A stretch of DNA of 14,052 bases from CAMAUF01 sp046152925. GTDB lineage: Bacteria; Chloroflexota; Dehalococcoidia; Tepidiformales; Tepidiformaceae. Both the position numbers and the translations under genes were made by a program. Positions within the stretch are counted from its first letter, which is position 1. Every line of letters starts with the position of its first letter. Shown piece after piece: positions 12,978-14,052 of the stretch. The DNA lies in assembly GCA_046152925.1 (NCBI GenBank), contig JBJXFX010000071.1, positions 1 to 14,052 of the forward strand, in the 5' to 3' direction. Under the pieces are notes generated by a model. It did not search any database and was not told where the DNA came from. It saw nothing but the letters and a program-made list of their open reading frames with translations.

Positions 12978-14052
12978 ATGAAAGCGGAAATCATCGCCAT
13001 CGGTACCGAGATCCTGCTCGGCGAAATCATCGACACGAACAGCGCCCACATCGCCCAGCAGCTTCCGGAACTCGGGATCGACCTGTATTACAAGTCGGTG
13101 GTCGGCGACAACATGGGCCGCATCGTGGAGACGTTCCAGCGCGCCTGGGGCCGAAGCGACCTGATCGTCTGCACCGGCGGCCTCGGCCCGACCGACGACG
13201 ACATGACGCGCGAGGGCATATGCGCGCTCCTCGGCGAGACGCCCGTGGTGGTGCCCGAACTCGAGGCGAAACTGCGGGCCTTCTTCGCAAATCGCGGGGC
13301 GGCGATGCCCGAGCGGAACCTCAAACAGGCCTGGATCATCCCGAGCGCCCGGCCACTCGAGAACCCTCGCGGGACGGCGCCCGGCTGGTGGGTGGAGCAA
13401 GAGGGCCGCGTCCTCGTCTGCATGCCTGGCGTACCGGGCGAGATGGAACGGATGTGGGCGCACGAGGTGAAGCCCGAACTCGAACGGCGCTCACCCGGCG
13501 GCGTCCTCGTCACGCGGACGGTCAAGACAGTCGGCATCGGCGAGGGCACCGTCGACGAGATGGCGTCGCCGCTCTATGGCACGCCGTCGGTCGGGATCGG
13601 GACCTATGCGCGGGCGGATGGGGTGCATCTGCGGATCGGCGCGAAGGGCGCCACCCGCGAGCAAGCCTGGGCGCACATCCGGCCCGTGGAAGCCGAGATG
13701 GACCGCATCTTCGGCGCCGCCATCTGGGGCAAGGACGACGACACCTTCGAGGGCAAGCTCGCCGACGCGCTCCTCGAGCGCAGGCAGACGCTCGGCGTGA
13801 TGGAGTCATGCACCGGCGGCCTGCTCGCGTCGACGCTGACGGACGCGGCGGGTGCCAGCGCGTACTTTCTTGGCGGCCTCGTGACATACGCGACGGACCA
13901 GAAGATCGCGCACGGCGTACCGGCCGGTGTCATCGAGGAGTACGGCGTGGTCTCGCCACAGACGGCAACGGCGATGGCGGAGGCGGCCCGCCGCCACCTT
14001 GGCGCAGACTGGGGGGTCGGGATCACGGGTGCGCTGGGGCCGGAGGCGCAGG
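12978..14052 (+). CDS. cinA: CinA: MoCF-like domain fused to NMN deamidase (PncC) domain, 3'-truncated
   Basis: 358 residues are visible and the frame is still open at the window edge; full-length CinA is about 415. The N-terminal COG1058/molybdopterin-binding-like domain begins MKAEIIAIGTEILLGEI and has TGGLGPTDDDMT (66-77) and the MPGVPGEM loop (149-156). The C-terminal deamidase domain begins near 257, with ESCTGGLLA (276-284; the Ser is the catalytic candidate) and VTYATDQK (302-309). CinA hydrolyses NMN to nicotinate mononucleotide, and its N-terminal domain has ADP-ribose pyrophosphatase activity, so it serves pyridine-nucleotide salvage; in some bacteria it is linked to competence. The last residues read GITGALGPEAQ, where GITG.AGPGG is usual. 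The start is fixed by homology and by TAGGAT seven bases upstream. Confidence 0.93.
   Translation, partial: MKAEIIAIGTEILLGEIIDTNSAHIAQQLPELGIDLYYKSVVGDNMGRIVETFQRAWGRSDLIVCTGGLGPTDDDMTREGICALLGETPVVVPELEAKLRAFFANRGAAMPERNLKQAWIIPSARPLENPRGTAPGWWVEQEGRVLVCMPGVPGEMERMWAHEVKPELERRSPGGVLVTRTVKTVGIGEGTVDEMASPLYGTPSVGIGTYARADGVHLRIGAKGATREQAWAHIRPVEAEMDRIFGAAIWGKDDDTFEGKLADALLERRQTLGVMESCTGGLLASTLTDAAGASAYFLGGLVTYATDQKIAHGVPAGVIEEYGVVSPQTATAMAEAARRHLGADWGVGITGALGPEAQ

Noticed and set aside
12875..13051. N-terminal extension of the alcohol dehydrogenase frame
   Set aside because: It overlaps cinA, lacks family similarity, and lies upstream of a strong Shine-Dalgarno at the normal start.
12126..13463. 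445-residue minus-strand open frame across the ADH-cinA junction
   Set aside because: It crosses two confirmed genes and a promoter region and is a shadow of both.

Overview
The window is GC-rich bacterial DNA (by eye about two thirds G+C), densely packed with genes on both strands. The gene set (a thiolase-fold/DUF35 pair, a very large double-FtsX permease, a NYN-domain protein next to a DUF402 protein, a TIGR03084-type DinB-like protein, an AhpE-like peroxiredoxin) and the frequent leaderless starts would fit Chloroflexota, perhaps a Dehalococcoidia-like lineage. That placement is inference from gene style, not from a marker gene. No rRNA, tRNA, CRISPR array, transposase or phage gene is visible. 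No gene-free gap reaches 300 bases; the longest (2554-2737 and 9815-9997) each hold a copy of a shared hairpin repeat.

Left part (1-2553): the 3' end of a thiolase-fold gene is followed by a DUF35 zinc-ribbon/OB-fold gene, the usual partner arrangement of acyl-CoA or steroid side-chain enzymes, then a small VOC-fold gene. These converge, with only 4 bases between stop codons, on a short-chain dehydrogenase gene (minus strand). The thiolase appears to have lost its nucleophilic Cys and the GHP His, so it may be a lyase or another CoA enzyme rather than a true thiolase.

Middle (2738-7010): on the minus strand a DUF309 gene precedes an 1150-residue ABC permease that has no ATPase gene beside it in the window. 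A 52-residue single-span membrane protein is encoded divergently from DUF309.

Right-middle (7093-9814): DUF402 and NYN/OST-HTH-like genes in tandem suggest nucleotide or RNA metabolism. A DinB/MDMPI-fold protein with an intact His/Glu/His metal triad follows.

Right part (9998-14052): a divergent FabV/TER-like reductase, a one-Cys-type peroxiredoxin with a strong terminator, a convergent zinc alcohol dehydrogenase, and, divergent from that, the start of cinA, which runs off the window.

Two expression styles coexist. Six genes (VOC, SDR, DUF309, DUF402, NYN, cinA) have a TANNNT -10-like hexamer 6-9 bases before ATG and no Shine-Dalgarno, as in leaderless transcripts. Seven others have recognisable Shine-Dalgarno sequences. 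I see mainly housekeeping and CoA/redox genes and no clear new multi-gene system. The most unusual items are the paired hairpin repeat, the active-site losses in the thiolase-fold and FabV-like proteins, and the leaderless-promoter pattern.
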